DNA of 64,000 nt from Caulochytrium protostelioides (taxonomy: Eukaryota; Chytridiomycota; Caulochytriomycetes; Caulochytriales; Caulochytriaceae), in the NCBI GenBank assembly GCA_003615045.1, contig ML014174.1:1-64000 (forward strand), in the 5' to 3' direction. The position numbers and the translations under genes are program-made. The notes below the pieces were generated by a model. The model saw only the letters and a program-made list of their open reading frames with translations, made no database searches and was not told where the DNA came from. Shown piece by piece: positions 18,883 to 28,605 of the stretch; within the stretch, counting starts at the first letter, position 1, and each line of letters opens with the position of its first letter.

Positions 18883-21231
18883 ATGGCGAGCATAGACGGG
18901 ACCAGCGGCCTTCAGGCCCCGCTGCTGCGGCGGCCGCCCGCATCGTGTGCTCTTGCGAGGTCGTGTCTGTTGTCCCTGCAACGGCGTGCTGCCAGGCCGC
19001 TCGTGGCGCTGCTCGTGGCCGGCATCGTGCTTCTCGTCGCCGTATGCGGGGCGCACGCCTCGCCACGGCCTGCTACGAACCACGGGACGGCGACGCTGGA
19101 TGCGAGCGCGCTGCATACAAGCACGTCCGGCTCAGCATCTGCCGACGAGTTGTCCATCTCGGCGTCGATGGCCGTGAAGGGCGGGATCTTCGATACGACG
19201 ACAGGCTTGGACGATATCCGGTCCTTTATCGGGTTCGACTACATCAACGCCTCTCTCGCGACCACGCTGCAGGCCGGCGTCCCGTCCCCCCTGCCCCTCA
19301 TCGCCGAGCTGGACGTGCTCTCGAATCTCGCCTCGAGCAAGGAGTTCGTTTGGGCCTACAGCGATCTCTCGCCCTCGACCGCGTCATGGCTGCAGCAAAC
19401 AAGCGGCGACTTGCACGGCTTTCCAATCCATGCCCTGGCGCCCTGCCAAGCGATACAGGGCCCCTTCGTCTCGGACCGGCTCGAAAACCGCGCGTATCAG
19501 CTCGGCGGCGTGCAGGCGTACGAGAGCGTCGTGCCGCCGCCCACCACGGTCTACAGCCCGTTCTCGCTGTACGCTCCCTTCGTGCTGATCAACGGATCCG
19601 ATACCCACGCGGGCTGCTCGGCCACCGAGATGGTCCGCATCTACCTCGGCGCCAACCGCACCTTCACGCAGCCCGTGGCGGGCTTGCTGCTGTTTGGCCT
19701 CGACGGCGACGCGTCCGTGGATGCCGCCATGCAGGCGCCCTATCCAGGCGATCCCGGGCAGACGCCCCTGTTCCGCATCCCGAACGACCTGGCGGGCAAG
19801 CTCGTCCATGCCATGTGGACCGCCAGCGCCCTCTCAGCCTCCCTGCTGGACAGTCAGGCCACGCGCGCGCCCACCGCCGCGTCCCAGATCCTTGATCCCA
19901 ATGAGCAGCGCTCCAACTACGGAATGACCGTCCACGACCTCTCGCGCGTCATGATCGCCGCGCCGAGCAACGTCAGCAACACCCTCGAGGCACCCAACCT
20001 GGCCTTCTCGGCGGAACCCCTCGTGGCGATCCGCTTGCACATGCGGGTGGGGACGATCGCCTCGCCGGCCGATCTCGCCCAGTTCAGCGCCACGTGGAAG
20101 GTCATTGTGCCCATCGTCATTATCCTGCTGTCACTGCTCGCCGTGACGGTGTGGCTCGTCTACCGCCGCATCCAAGTAACGCGCAGCCTCAGCCCCGATG
20201 GACCGCTCTCCGGGAGCCCCGCGAGCACCTCGGCCATGACGCCCATGGCCATGCCGACCGCCGAGGTCAGCCTCGCCCTGGGTCTGCCGTCCTCCCGGTC
20301 GCCCATGTCCGGGCTGCCGCGGCGCCACCGCCACCACCACTCGCCGTTCCCCGTGGCCGCGGCGACCGCCACGGGGGTCGCGACCGACAAGAAATTTCTG
20401 CTCGCGCCCGACGTGCTCTCCCGCTTCCCGGTCGTCACCTACGACCCCTCGGGCTTCAAGGGCCAAGCCGCCGCGACGGCCGCGCCTGCCGCCGCCTCGC
20501 AGGACCCGGAGGGCACGCCGTCCATGTCTCGGTTTAGCGTGACCCACGCCCTGCGCCACGTGGGCGTCTTTGGCCTGCCGGCCGCCCGGTCCGATTCGCC
20601 GCGGCCGCCCTCGGCGGCGGCCGCCACGGCCACCGAGATGGCGATGGCGCCGACGGCCGCCACGATGGCCCGCGCCGCATCTCTGCGCACCGCGCGCCAC
20701 GCGCACGGCCGCGCCTCGCCGTCGCCGTCACTGCCGGCCGCACCAGCATCCCTCTCGGACACCTCCGCCCGCACGCGCGCCACCGTCCACTACACCACGA
20801 CGGATGCGAAGGAGTCGTCGGCCACGTCGCCTCAGGCTGCCTCGACGCTCGCGGCTCATGAGGCGGCGGGACTGCCGACGGACTGGGCAGACCCGGCGGA
20901 CCCGACGGACCCGACCGGTCCCGACGCTTGTGTGCTGGCGCTGCATCGGCCCGTCGCTTCGTCGGGCTCGACGGCCGGCACTGCCGCGGCGTCCTCCGGG
21001 GCGCCGTCGCTGGCGGCGCCGGCAAGCCGCACCGCGACCGCCGCCGAGACGGCGGTTGTCGTCGGGGGCGATGACGATCCGGTCTGCGCCGTGTGCCTCG
21101 AAGGCTTCGTCTTGGGCGACGTGCTGCGCCTCCTGCCCTGCCACCACGTGTTCCACCAGTCCTGTGTTGATAAGTGGCTCACGACCCAGAACTGCTGCTG
21201 TCCGTTGTGTCGCTGGGACGCGTCGCAGTGA
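18883..21231 (+). CDS. Transmembrane RING-H2 protein, probable E3 ubiquitin ligase
   Basis: A 782-residue membrane protein. A hydrophobic stretch at about 38-55 ending in GAHA is a signal anchor or late signal peptide. Residues about 60-400 form a lumenal domain in the position of a protease-associated (PA) domain, though I cannot confirm a PA fold. A second helix (VPIVIILLSLLAVTVWLVY, about 408-426) is followed by basic residues. A long Ala/Ser/Thr-rich cytosolic linker leads to a C-terminal RING-H2 at about 734-777: C-A-V-C, then CHHVFHQSC, then C-P-L-C. This architecture matches PA-TM-RING ligases such as RNF13 and RNF167, which ubiquitinate proteins on endosomes or vacuoles. The lumenal domain and substrate are unknown. 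Intronless. Confidence 0.85.
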   Translation: MASIDGTSGLQAPLLRRPPASCALARSCLLSLQRRAARPLVALLVAGIVLLVAVCGAHASPRPATNHGTATLDASALHTSTSGSASADELSISASMAVKGGIFDTTTGLDDIRSFIGFDYINASLATTLQAGVPSPLPLIAELDVLSNLASSKEFVWAYSDLSPSTASWLQQTSGDLHGFPIHALAPCQAIQGPFVSDRLENRAYQLGGVQAYESVVPPPTTVYSPFSLYAPFVLINGSDTHAGCSATEMVRIYLGANRTFTQPVAGLLLFGLDGDASVDAAMQAPYPGDPGQTPLFRIPNDLAGKLVHAMWTASALSASLLDSQATRAPTAASQILDPNEQRSNYGMTVHDLSRVMIAAPSNVSNTLEAPNLAFSAEPLVAIRLHMRVGTIASPADLAQFSATWKVIVPIVIILLSLLAVTVWLVYRRIQVTRSLSPDGPLSGSPASTSAMTPMAMPTAEVSLALGLPSSRSPMSGLPRRHRHHHSPFPVAAATATGVATDKKFLLAPDVLSRFPVVTYDPSGFKGQAAATAAPAAASQDPEGTPSMSRFSVTHALRHVGVFGLPAARSDSPRPPSAAAATATEMAMAPTAATMARAASLRTARHAHGRASPSPSLPAAPASLSDTSARTRATVHYTTTDAKESSATSPQAASTLAAHEAAGLPTDWADPADPTDPTGPDACVLALHRPVASSGSTAGTAAASSGAPSLAAPASRTATAAETAVVVGGDDDPVCAVCLEGFVLGDVLRLLPCHHVFHQSCVDKWLTTQNCCCPLCRWDASQ

Positions 21232-22497
21232 TCGACGGTTGTATAAATGTACGATGATCGAACCCAAAACATCGCTGATGCATGGTCTGTCGCTAAACTA
21301 TTGACCCGGGATGTCGCCATTTCCGGCAACTCGGAGCAGTACCTGATGCTCTCGGTGCTCGCAGGCCTCATCGATGAAGAGCACTCCGGGCCGTCGGACC
21401 CCATGGAGGCCATCGTCACGTCCAAGATGGATGCCAACCAGCAGGCCTGGGCCACCTGTCGTCGTATTTCCGTCACGGCGACGCGGATTGGCAATAGACC
21501 GTTATCCAACGGATGAAATGAGTGTGAGCGTCAAGAGAAGAGTGGTCGACCAGGTTAAGGAGCTCACCCCCGGCCAACGGCATGCGACGACTGGTAGTCG
21601 TCGTATGCCGCGATGGGGGATGCCTGCTGGCTCCGCGGCCAGGGGCCAAGCCACGCGGCGGCGGTGCAGGCTGCCGCGAGGGGCCAGAGGGATCGCCGCT
21701 CACGGCCCATCACGGGCCGAGCCACGGGCATGGCGTGTCCGCGTCCACTCCGCCTTCCGGCACCGCATCGCATGGCATTGCATCGCATGGCATGGCATGG
21801 CATCGCATGGCATCGCATGGCATCGCATCGCAACCCATCGCATCGCATCGCATCGCATCACATCACATCGCATCGCATCGCATTGCATTGCATCGCATTG
21901 CATTGCATTGCATTGCATTGCATCGCTTCGCTTCGCTTCGCATCGCATCACACGCCATTCCGCCACATCAGCGCCGAAGGCGCCAAGCTCGGCTGGGGTG
22001 CCGGACACGGCACCGCGCCGCGGCACGCCCCGCGGAGGGCACCGCCCCGCCTCAACTCAGCCCCTTCCGATGAGTGCGACCCAGCGGTCCCTGAGCTCGT
22101 GGGGGTCGTCGCTGTTGGGCGCCTCCGGAGCAGCCCAGCGCACATCGGCGGAGGGACAGCGGCGGCACACCCGCCAGGAACCCCGATCGGCCGCTTATCC
22201 GCAGGTGGCGGTGGACCTGTGAGCGGCGATCCACAATGCTCACCCACGCGATGATGCGAATGATGGCGATGATACCGATGCGCCGCAAGATGTCGATGGG
22301 ATCAGCGATGGCCATCAGGAGACGCCAGCCAGGGGCATCGCCATCCACCAATCGACTCGCTCCGCTCTCGTCTTCCGCATTCGCAACTGAGACCCTTGAA
22401 GCACCGAGAAGGCGCGCTGGTGGATCGCTGCTGCCGCCCGTGCCTCGCTACGACCAGCCGCCGCTGACGCCGGTGTCCCGCTGACGCTGCCGCCGCC
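21232..22497. other. Intergenic dominated by a pentanucleotide repeat
   Basis: No supported gene. The repeat block (21763-21954) creates long His/Ser/Ile- or Met/Ala/Cys/Asp-rich open frames on both strands, which should not be annotated. The right end is presumably the promoter of the tomosyn-like gene. Confidence 0.65.
21763..21954 (+). repeat. Pentanucleotide (GCATN) repeat block, about 190 bp
   Basis: Roughly 38 consecutive five-base units, mostly GCATC with runs of GCATG (21780s-21810s) and GCATT (21890s-21915s). The variant units are clustered, which indicates expansion by slippage in segments. On the opposite strand the unit is GATGC. Confidence 0.93.
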
Positions 22498-25400
22498 ATG
22501 TGGCGGGCATTCAATGAGAAGGTCAAGACCGCGACGGAGACGCTGAGCCAGGGCATTAGCTATGGCGCGACGCTTGCATTCGGCGACAACTTGACGATCA
22601 CCAATGAAACGGCGCCGTTCGTTCATACCTCGCATCTGCAGCTTGGCTTCCCCGCGCCGCTGCGGTGCTTCGCCTACGACGGCTCAAGCTGCCTGCTCGC
22701 CATCGGGACCGCGGAGGGCCATGTCCTCGTCTACGGCGGCTTCCACGGCTGCATCCATCTCGTGCAGCTGCCCCGTCGCCTGCCCGTCGAGGCGCTGGTC
22801 TTCTCGCCGGCCCAGCGCTTCCTCTCGGCTGTCACCGAGGGCCCGCACCTGTTTGTCTATGACCTCTCGGTCCCGCAGGATCCGCCCTTCTATGTCGTGA
22901 CCGAACCTCCGTCGGTCGGATCCGCCGCGGCGGCACTTGCCCGCCGCGCCCGCGCCCAGGGCCTGCAGCGCATGGGCCCGGACGCCGATGCCGACACCCA
23001 CCACGCGCCATGGACGCTCGACCGGCGGCTGGCGCAGACCCCGGCGCCCATCTCCAACCTGCAGGCCTGCTATACTGAGCCATTCGTGTACTTCATGCGC
23101 GCCAACACGCTGTGCCGGCTGCACCTCGTCCGTTTGCAGGTCGAAGTCCGCGCGCCGCCCATGATGCTCGACGAATTCGGCAAGCCGATGGTCGAGCTTG
23201 ATATCATCCGGCTCTCGCCGGACGAGGCCTGGCTGCTTGTGTCGGGCGCGCTGTGCTCGGACCGGCGCACGCCCAACCAGATCCTTGTTGTGGACCTCGC
23301 GACCGGCGAGGTCGCCAAGACGCTGCAGGTCGCCACCACCCTGGGACCGCTCGTCGCACTGCATTGGCACCCGCGCGATGCAGACGCGATCCTCGCATCG
23401 CATACCAACGGCATCGCATTCTATACCCTTAAAGAATCCGGTCTCAAGAGTATGGCGGCGCTCAGCAAGCGCAAGGAAGGCCCCATCAAGCCCGCCCTCG
23501 TCGTCGATGTCGCCTCGCTGACGCCACCGAACGTTTCCGAGCAGGATGTCCTGCTCCAGCACGTCGCGTGGCGCGACACCAAGGCCTCCAAATTCCCACT
23601 CCAGGTCTATCTGATGATGCCCAACAGCACAACGGTCGTCCACCTGCTAAACCTGACGTCGCTCAAAGAGCGCGAGTTCACTAAAAAGGGACACGTGTCC
23701 CATACCTTCGAGTTCACTGCGCTCCAAGCCGAAATGCTGATCGGCGAGGACAAGCGCGGCCGGTCGTTCCCGGACCAGTTTCTGTTTTTGCAACCGGAGA
23801 CGATGGTGGGCTACCTGCTTGACTCCGACTCCGATCACGCGTGGGTGCCACTGACACTGCCGTCGGCCATGGGCTTCACGCAGCTGTTCCACGCCCGCAC
23901 GCACCGCGTTGAGGCGGTCGCCTTCTGCGATCCCGACGACGTCGTCTACTACGAGCTGACTAACGGCATGATCGCGCCGCGTGCGGTGCCCAGCGCGATC
24001 GAGGGCGGCGTCGAAATCTCCGCCGCCCGCCAGACGTACTCCATGATGGTGCTCGCGACCGATACCCATCTCCTGCACTTCATGGACGTCACAACCGCGA
24101 ACGTCTGTTTCACGTTCCCGCTCGAGCCCATCCTCGGGCACGCGCTCCCGACCGCGGTCACGTATGCGAACCGCATGTGTGTCGTGTGTGCCGGCCCGCA
24201 CTGCTTGGTCCTGCGGTACACGCCGTCGGGGCGCACATCCAGCAGTCCGGCGTCGACGAGGGGTACCAGCCAGCCGAACCATCACCGGAGTCCGGCGCGG
24301 CCTCCGGTTCCGCCAGCAGTCATGCTCCCCTCGCCAGACCCTGCTGACGGCCGCGCCGACAGCCGGCCCCATAGCCGATCCCATAGCCGGCGCTCGCTGT
24401 CTGCTTTGGCGCCGATTGATTCGGCCGCGTCCAGCGCGGCACCCCTGCCCGCGGAAGACATGACCGAGGAGCAGCTCGAAGCCATGATGAACAGCTTGGA
24501 CGCGACGCTTGACGATGTGATTGCGAGCGCGAAGGCGCCCCCCGAGGCCGACGTGGCGCGTGATCACGCGCCGGTGACGCCGCCGGCCTCGGGTAGCCCC
24601 ACGGCGCGGAGCATGCTCTCCAAACCCCTGCCTGAGACGGCGCAGGGCGTCGCCGTCGTGCCCATGAACGAGGTGCTGCCGACCGTGCACGGCATCACTG
24701 GCTTCCAGCCGTGCCACCACGTGATTCAGTCCGCGTGCCTGCTGAACGCCTCGGCGCTCGACCACCTGCTCGCGACGGTCGACGAGCACGGCGATCTCTG
24801 CATCATCGATATGGCGACGCAGCGCGTCACCCACCACGAGGTGCTCGCGCATCCCCACGCGCACCTCACGTGGATGAAGATCAACTACGGGCAGGGCACC
24901 GCCTACGCCTTGCTGGTCGGCTGCTCACCCGATGCGCAGCTCCCGCAACCGCCGGCGACTGCCCGGGAGAGCGTATGGGCGCTCTATGTCGTGCTGGACC
25001 ACATCAAGAAAATTGCGCTGCCGAACCAGCGGGGAAAACCGACGGCCGCGATCGTGATGGATCAGCGGTATGCGCGCGTGCGTGTACACAGCCCCTTCCC
25101 GGACCCGGGCGACCTGCTCCTGCTGATCCTCACCACGCAGCAGGCCAAAATGATGGTGCTGCGCCCTGAAGTCCTGCCTTCCGCGACCCCGAACATCGCC
25201 GCCCAGGTGACGTTCACCTCGCCTGCTGAAACGGGCAACGTTCTTTTCTTCAATGGCGAAGCCTTCCTCGTGACAAAACTCGTCGGCGGCGACGTCTTTG
25301 TCGCGTACACGGCCACTGATCTCGTCCCCAAATTCAAGTTTGATCATACCCTGAACCGTGCGGTGCCGGGTGCCAAACTGCCCGAAGCCGCTGCGGCCGC

Positions 25401-26058
25401 GGCCGCCGCCCAAGCCTCAGCAGGCTCCGCCGCCTCCGTGGCCGCCGCTGCCGTCAGTAGCGCCGCGCATGTTACCGGCGCCGGCGCGTCGTCGCCCGCC
25501 GTGGCGGCCGACGCGCCGGACGCGTCGGCGACGACGTGCCAACCGCTCGAGCGCTTCCTGCCGCCGGCGCAGCCCGCGCGGCTGCTCGCGGACGGCAAGG
25601 TGGTCAGCGTGCACCCTGCGTGCATCGACGTGGCCTCGCTGCTGCGGACCGGCGGGAGCGACGTGCGCCTGATGGATAACGTGCGGCAGGGCGCGTGGTG
25701 CCGCCGTCGCAACTTGCTGGCTCACAACCTCAAGCAGAGCGCGCCGACGGCGCGCCATGTCGGCGCGGCGCCTGGCACAGCGGTCGCGGAGGCCGAGCGT
25801 GAGCGACAGCAGCTGCAGCTCGACCGACAGCGGGCGGCCAGCGGCGGCCCCGACGGCGACATGACGCAACCGACGGCGGCGGCATCGGCGTCCGCCAATC
25901 CGTTCAACCGCGCCCAGGCTGGGCTGCAGGAGCGCAATGAGCGCTTGTTGAACCTGGAGAACAAGTTCGAGGAGCTGAGCACGGGCACACAGGAGTTCGT
26001 GGACCAGATCCGACAGTTGGCAACGCGCCAAGCCGCCAAAAAATGGTGGCAACTGTAG
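22498..26058 (+). CDS. Tomosyn/Sro7/Lgl-family exocytosis regulator with C-terminal R-SNARE-like motif
   Basis: A 1186-residue protein. The start (FNEKVKTATETLSQGISYGATLAFGDN) and the following LGFPAPLRCFAYDGSSCLLAIGTAEGHVLVYG match the first blade of the tandem beta-propellers of tomosyn (STXBP5) and yeast Sro7. Low-complexity linkers interrupt it at about 580-720 and 960-1030. The last 45 residues form a VAMP-like SNARE motif, LQERNERLLNLENKFEEL, whose Arg lies where the R-SNARE zero-layer arginine sits. It ends KKWWQL, echoing the tryptophan pair next to the membrane in VAMPs, but no membrane helix follows. Family members bind Q-SNAREs such as Sec9/SNAP25 and tune vesicle fusion at the plasma membrane. 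Intronless at normal family length. Confidence 0.9.
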   Translation: MWRAFNEKVKTATETLSQGISYGATLAFGDNLTITNETAPFVHTSHLQLGFPAPLRCFAYDGSSCLLAIGTAEGHVLVYGGFHGCIHLVQLPRRLPVEALVFSPAQRFLSAVTEGPHLFVYDLSVPQDPPFYVVTEPPSVGSAAAALARRARAQGLQRMGPDADADTHHAPWTLDRRLAQTPAPISNLQACYTEPFVYFMRANTLCRLHLVRLQVEVRAPPMMLDEFGKPMVELDIIRLSPDEAWLLVSGALCSDRRTPNQILVVDLATGEVAKTLQVATTLGPLVALHWHPRDADAILASHTNGIAFYTLKESGLKSMAALSKRKEGPIKPALVVDVASLTPPNVSEQDVLLQHVAWRDTKASKFPLQVYLMMPNSTTVVHLLNLTSLKEREFTKKGHVSHTFEFTALQAEMLIGEDKRGRSFPDQFLFLQPETMVGYLLDSDSDHAWVPLTLPSAMGFTQLFHARTHRVEAVAFCDPDDVVYYELTNGMIAPRAVPSAIEGGVEISAARQTYSMMVLATDTHLLHFMDVTTANVCFTFPLEPILGHALPTAVTYANRMCVVCAGPHCLVLRYTPSGRTSSSPASTRGTSQPNHHRSPARPPVPPAVMLPSPDPADGRADSRPHSRSHSRRSLSALAPIDSAASSAAPLPAEDMTEEQLEAMMNSLDATLDDVIASAKAPPEADVARDHAPVTPPASGSPTARSMLSKPLPETAQGVAVVPMNEVLPTVHGITGFQPCHHVIQSACLLNASALDHLLATVDEHGDLCIIDMATQRVTHHEVLAHPHAHLTWMKINYGQGTAYALLVGCSPDAQLPQPPATARESVWALYVVLDHIKKIALPNQRGKPTAAIVMDQRYARVRVHSPFPDPGDLLLLILTTQQAKMMVLRPEVLPSATPNIAAQVTFTSPAETGNVLFFNGEAFLVTKLVGGDVFVAYTATDLVPKFKFDHTLNRAVPGAKLPEAAAAAAAAQASAGSAASVAAAAVSSAAHVTGAGASSPAVAADAPDASATTCQPLERFLPPAQPARLLADGKVVSVHPACIDVASLLRTGGSDVRLMDNVRQGAWCRRRNLLAHNLKQSAPTARHVGAAPGTAVAEAERERQQLQLDRQRAASGGPDGDMTQPTAAASASANPFNRAQAGLQERNERLLNLENKFEELSTGTQEFVDQIRQLATRQAAKKWWQL

Positions 26059-26725
26059 TTTGAACTCGGCCTGTCGTAGTGAGGGAGTCCTCCTCCCTGG
26101 AGGACGCCATTTCTTGGTTTTTCTGTTCGTTCTGGCGCGTGCGAGGTTCGCGAGGGGGAGGACGATAGGGAGGAAAAAAAATAATGGCACTGGGTTTGGT
26201 GGCGCTTGGGTTCCACATCGGCCCGGGCGTAAATATGCTCTCGCGGGTCGCGCGCCGATGGGTGGATGGCTGATCGCCTTTTCACATATCACGATGTGTG
26301 GACGTGTGTTCACGCGACGCGACAGGATCCCCGACTGTATGCAGGCTTCTGAAGCATCCATTTGCCGCTGAGCGATGCCGCTGATCCTGCTGATGACTCG
26401 GTCCGTGCCTTCGCGATCGCGGCCATCGCGAGGGTGTTTGCGTGGCTGCACGATGTCGTTTTATGTTCCGTTCCATGATGAACTGCATAGCATGAAATGC
26501 GCTAGAGGCTTTGGTCGCGACATATCCAGACGTTGTATGATAACTACGACTAGAATCTTCATCCTGTAAGGACACAATCGCGTGCACTGCTTGCCCCATT
26601 GATTCACCTATCACTGATCCCCACTCTCATCGCCACCAGAAAAACGATAACCGACTCTGGTATGCCTACGACGTTTCATCAATCAAGGGTTCCATACCTC
26701 CCTCTTTTCCCCTCTTTTCACTGCC
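26059..26725. other. Intergenic, no gene seen
   Basis: This gap lies between two plus-strand genes. It holds the 3' end of the tomosyn-like gene and the promoter of the next one. An A-rich stretch lies at 26174-26184. Confidence 0.6.
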
Positions 26726-27391
26726 ATGCTCTGGCGAGATTCGTGGACATGGCTACTCTGGGTATGCCTGGCCATGTCCATGATGTCGCCAACATCCCGT
26801 CTGGCGTCGGCCCAGACCACGACCACCGCCGGCGGGGGCGCTAGCAGTGCATCAAGTCCCACGAGTGCGAATTCGACTGTTGTCAATGGAGCGTTGCTGA
26901 ACACGACGATCAGCACGACCCGGACCCCGGAGCCGCCAAAGGACTGCACCAAGTGCGGGGCCATGGCCTCCACGTGGATGAGCCGATGCAAGACGGACGG
27001 CCCCGCGCCAAGCAAGCCCGCCGACTATCAGAAGTATGCGTGGGACGTGGCCGAATGCATCTGTCCCTACTTCCGCGGCAACGCCGATGTCCAGAGCTGC
27101 ATCATGTGCACGCAGACGTCGCTGCGGCATGCCAGCACGCCGAGCACGATGCTGCTGACGCAGATTTCGGCCGACTGCCAGCCGGGCAGTATCCGCAAGG
27201 CGGCCAATGATATCCTCCTGGCCGTAGGCGCGAAGACCACGATTCCCGCCGACTCGCCGTTGGTCAACAACAACGATTCTTCCAAGAAGTCCAAGAGCAG
27301 CGCGGCGCGCGTCTCGATGACGTCCAAACCGGGGCATGTCCTCATCATGTCCCTTGCGGCGCTCGTCAGCGGCTTCCTGCTCCCATTCTAG
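26726..27391 (+). CDS. Secreted 8-cysteine protein, probably GPI-anchored
   Basis: A 221-residue protein of unknown function. Residues 1-30 are a signal peptide (hydrophobic core WLLWVCLAMSMM, cleavage near ASAQ). A Thr/Ser/Ala-rich linker follows to about 70. The core (about 73-153) has eight cysteines, in the pattern C-x2-C, a single C, then C-x-C-P, C-x2-C and a final C. A Ser/Lys-rich segment and a hydrophobic C-terminal tail (VLIMSLAALVSGFLLPF), with no charged residue after it, look like a GPI-attachment signal. It is probably a wall or plasma-membrane surface protein. The spacing does not fit the CFEM pattern. The Met 11 residues further in would also leave a signal peptide. Confidence 0.72.
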   Translation: MLWRDSWTWLLWVCLAMSMMSPTSRLASAQTTTTAGGGASSASSPTSANSTVVNGALLNTTISTTRTPEPPKDCTKCGAMASTWMSRCKTDGPAPSKPADYQKYAWDVAECICPYFRGNADVQSCIMCTQTSLRHASTPSTMLLTQISADCQPGSIRKAANDILLAVGAKTTIPADSPLVNNNDSSKKSKSSAARVSMTSKPGHVLIMSLAALVSGFLLPF

Positions 27392-28605
27392 ATGCATGTA
27401 TTTTTTCCCGTATTGCAATGCATACGCGCGACTCATGCTGGACATGGGCGCTTGCGCTAGCTTTCACGACATCCAAATTTTCCATAATAATTCATACACG
27501 ACGATCTCATACAAAGATGTCGATTGAGGGCGCCGAGGTTCCTATAATGTTCCTCTTCTCCAGGCGAGAAGCCAGACGAAAGGGGCGGACGCGTGGTGGG
27601 ACGCCATTTGCGCGTGCATCGCCATACTGTCGGAGATATGAGCGGCTTTGTTCAGGGACTGGCCATGCCCGTCTGCGGCTCCAGCTCGACACGATCCGCC
27701 ATTTCATCACATGGCATGGCTTAACGTAATGACCAGCCTCTCACGTCTCAGCACTGAACACGCGGGTGCACGCACAAGATGTGCTCTGATCGGTGGATGA
27801 ACCTTCATTTCTGGCTGGGCCTTCTGCTTCGTGAGGCCGGCGAGAAATTGTCCAAATGAAGGACGGAGTAGCCATTATCCGGCTGGGCCTTCCCCGAGAC
27901 GCCCTCGTCGATCGACACGTCCGAATCTCTCGCGAAGCCTTGTCCGCTTCGTGCGTATCGCCGATCACTCACCTTGGCCACCATTTCACGGCCCGCGCCG
28001 CTCCCTTGGTCAAGGCGCGCCTTTACCTCGAGTGTTCACGGCCAATTGGACCCCGCGTTCGTCTGCGCCACACGTGCGCCACCTTTTTCGTTGTGGTGCG
28101 AGAGGGATCGCCGCCTCCACACGGCGTGACGCCGGCCTTGCCATGAGAACGATCGAAACAGAAAGTCGCACTCGCAAGAATGGCGATCATGGTCTGGGCG
28201 GCGCTCCGCTGTGGTAACAGAGCGGCACCTGTTTCCACTGGTAAAACACGGGCCCAGAAAACTCGATGGAGCGGCAATGCGCCAATGGCGGTACCGCTAT
28301 CATGCTTCGTGTTGTGGCACCGCGGCAGGCCGAGCGGCGTAGCTCGGCGTAGCTAAGATCCCACAGACCGTCGATCTTCTCGGGGCCCTATATAATCTTG
28401 AGCATGGCGAGCGTATTCACCATGAGCAATGGTTGCTCGATCACCCTATGACACAGCACCCTCCCTTTTCTCTATACCAGACCCGCTAGCCCTCCCTTTC
28501 CACTCGTCTCTGCGCTCCCCCGTGCACCCTCTCCGAGCTATCTTTCCCCTCCACTCAGAGCATTTCATCATCGGCAGGAACCGAAGTTGTTATCACTCAA
28601 ACATC
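27392..28605. other. 1.2 kb intergenic with a strong TATA box
   Basis: No gene supported. It ends in the promoter of the next secreted-protein gene, where a TATA box lies at 28389-28396. Confidence 0.6.
28389..28396 (+). promoter_or_regulatory. TATA box TATATAAT
   Basis: TATATAAT in a GC-rich context (GGGGCCC just upstream), 210 nt before the ATG of the secreted protein at 28606. It is the most canonical TATA box I saw. A pyrimidine-rich CCTCCC/CTCTCCG leader fits transcription starting at about 28420-28470. Confidence 0.55.

Noticed and set aside
21374-22254. Long plus-strand frames rich in His/Ser/Ile and their minus-strand Cys/Asp/Ala/Met counterparts
   Set aside because: They are translations of the GCATN repeat block, which is open in several frames on both strands.
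22684-24864. Two long minus-strand frames (319 and 405 codons)
   Set aside because: They are antisense shadows of the tomosyn-like gene produced by GC-rich third positions.
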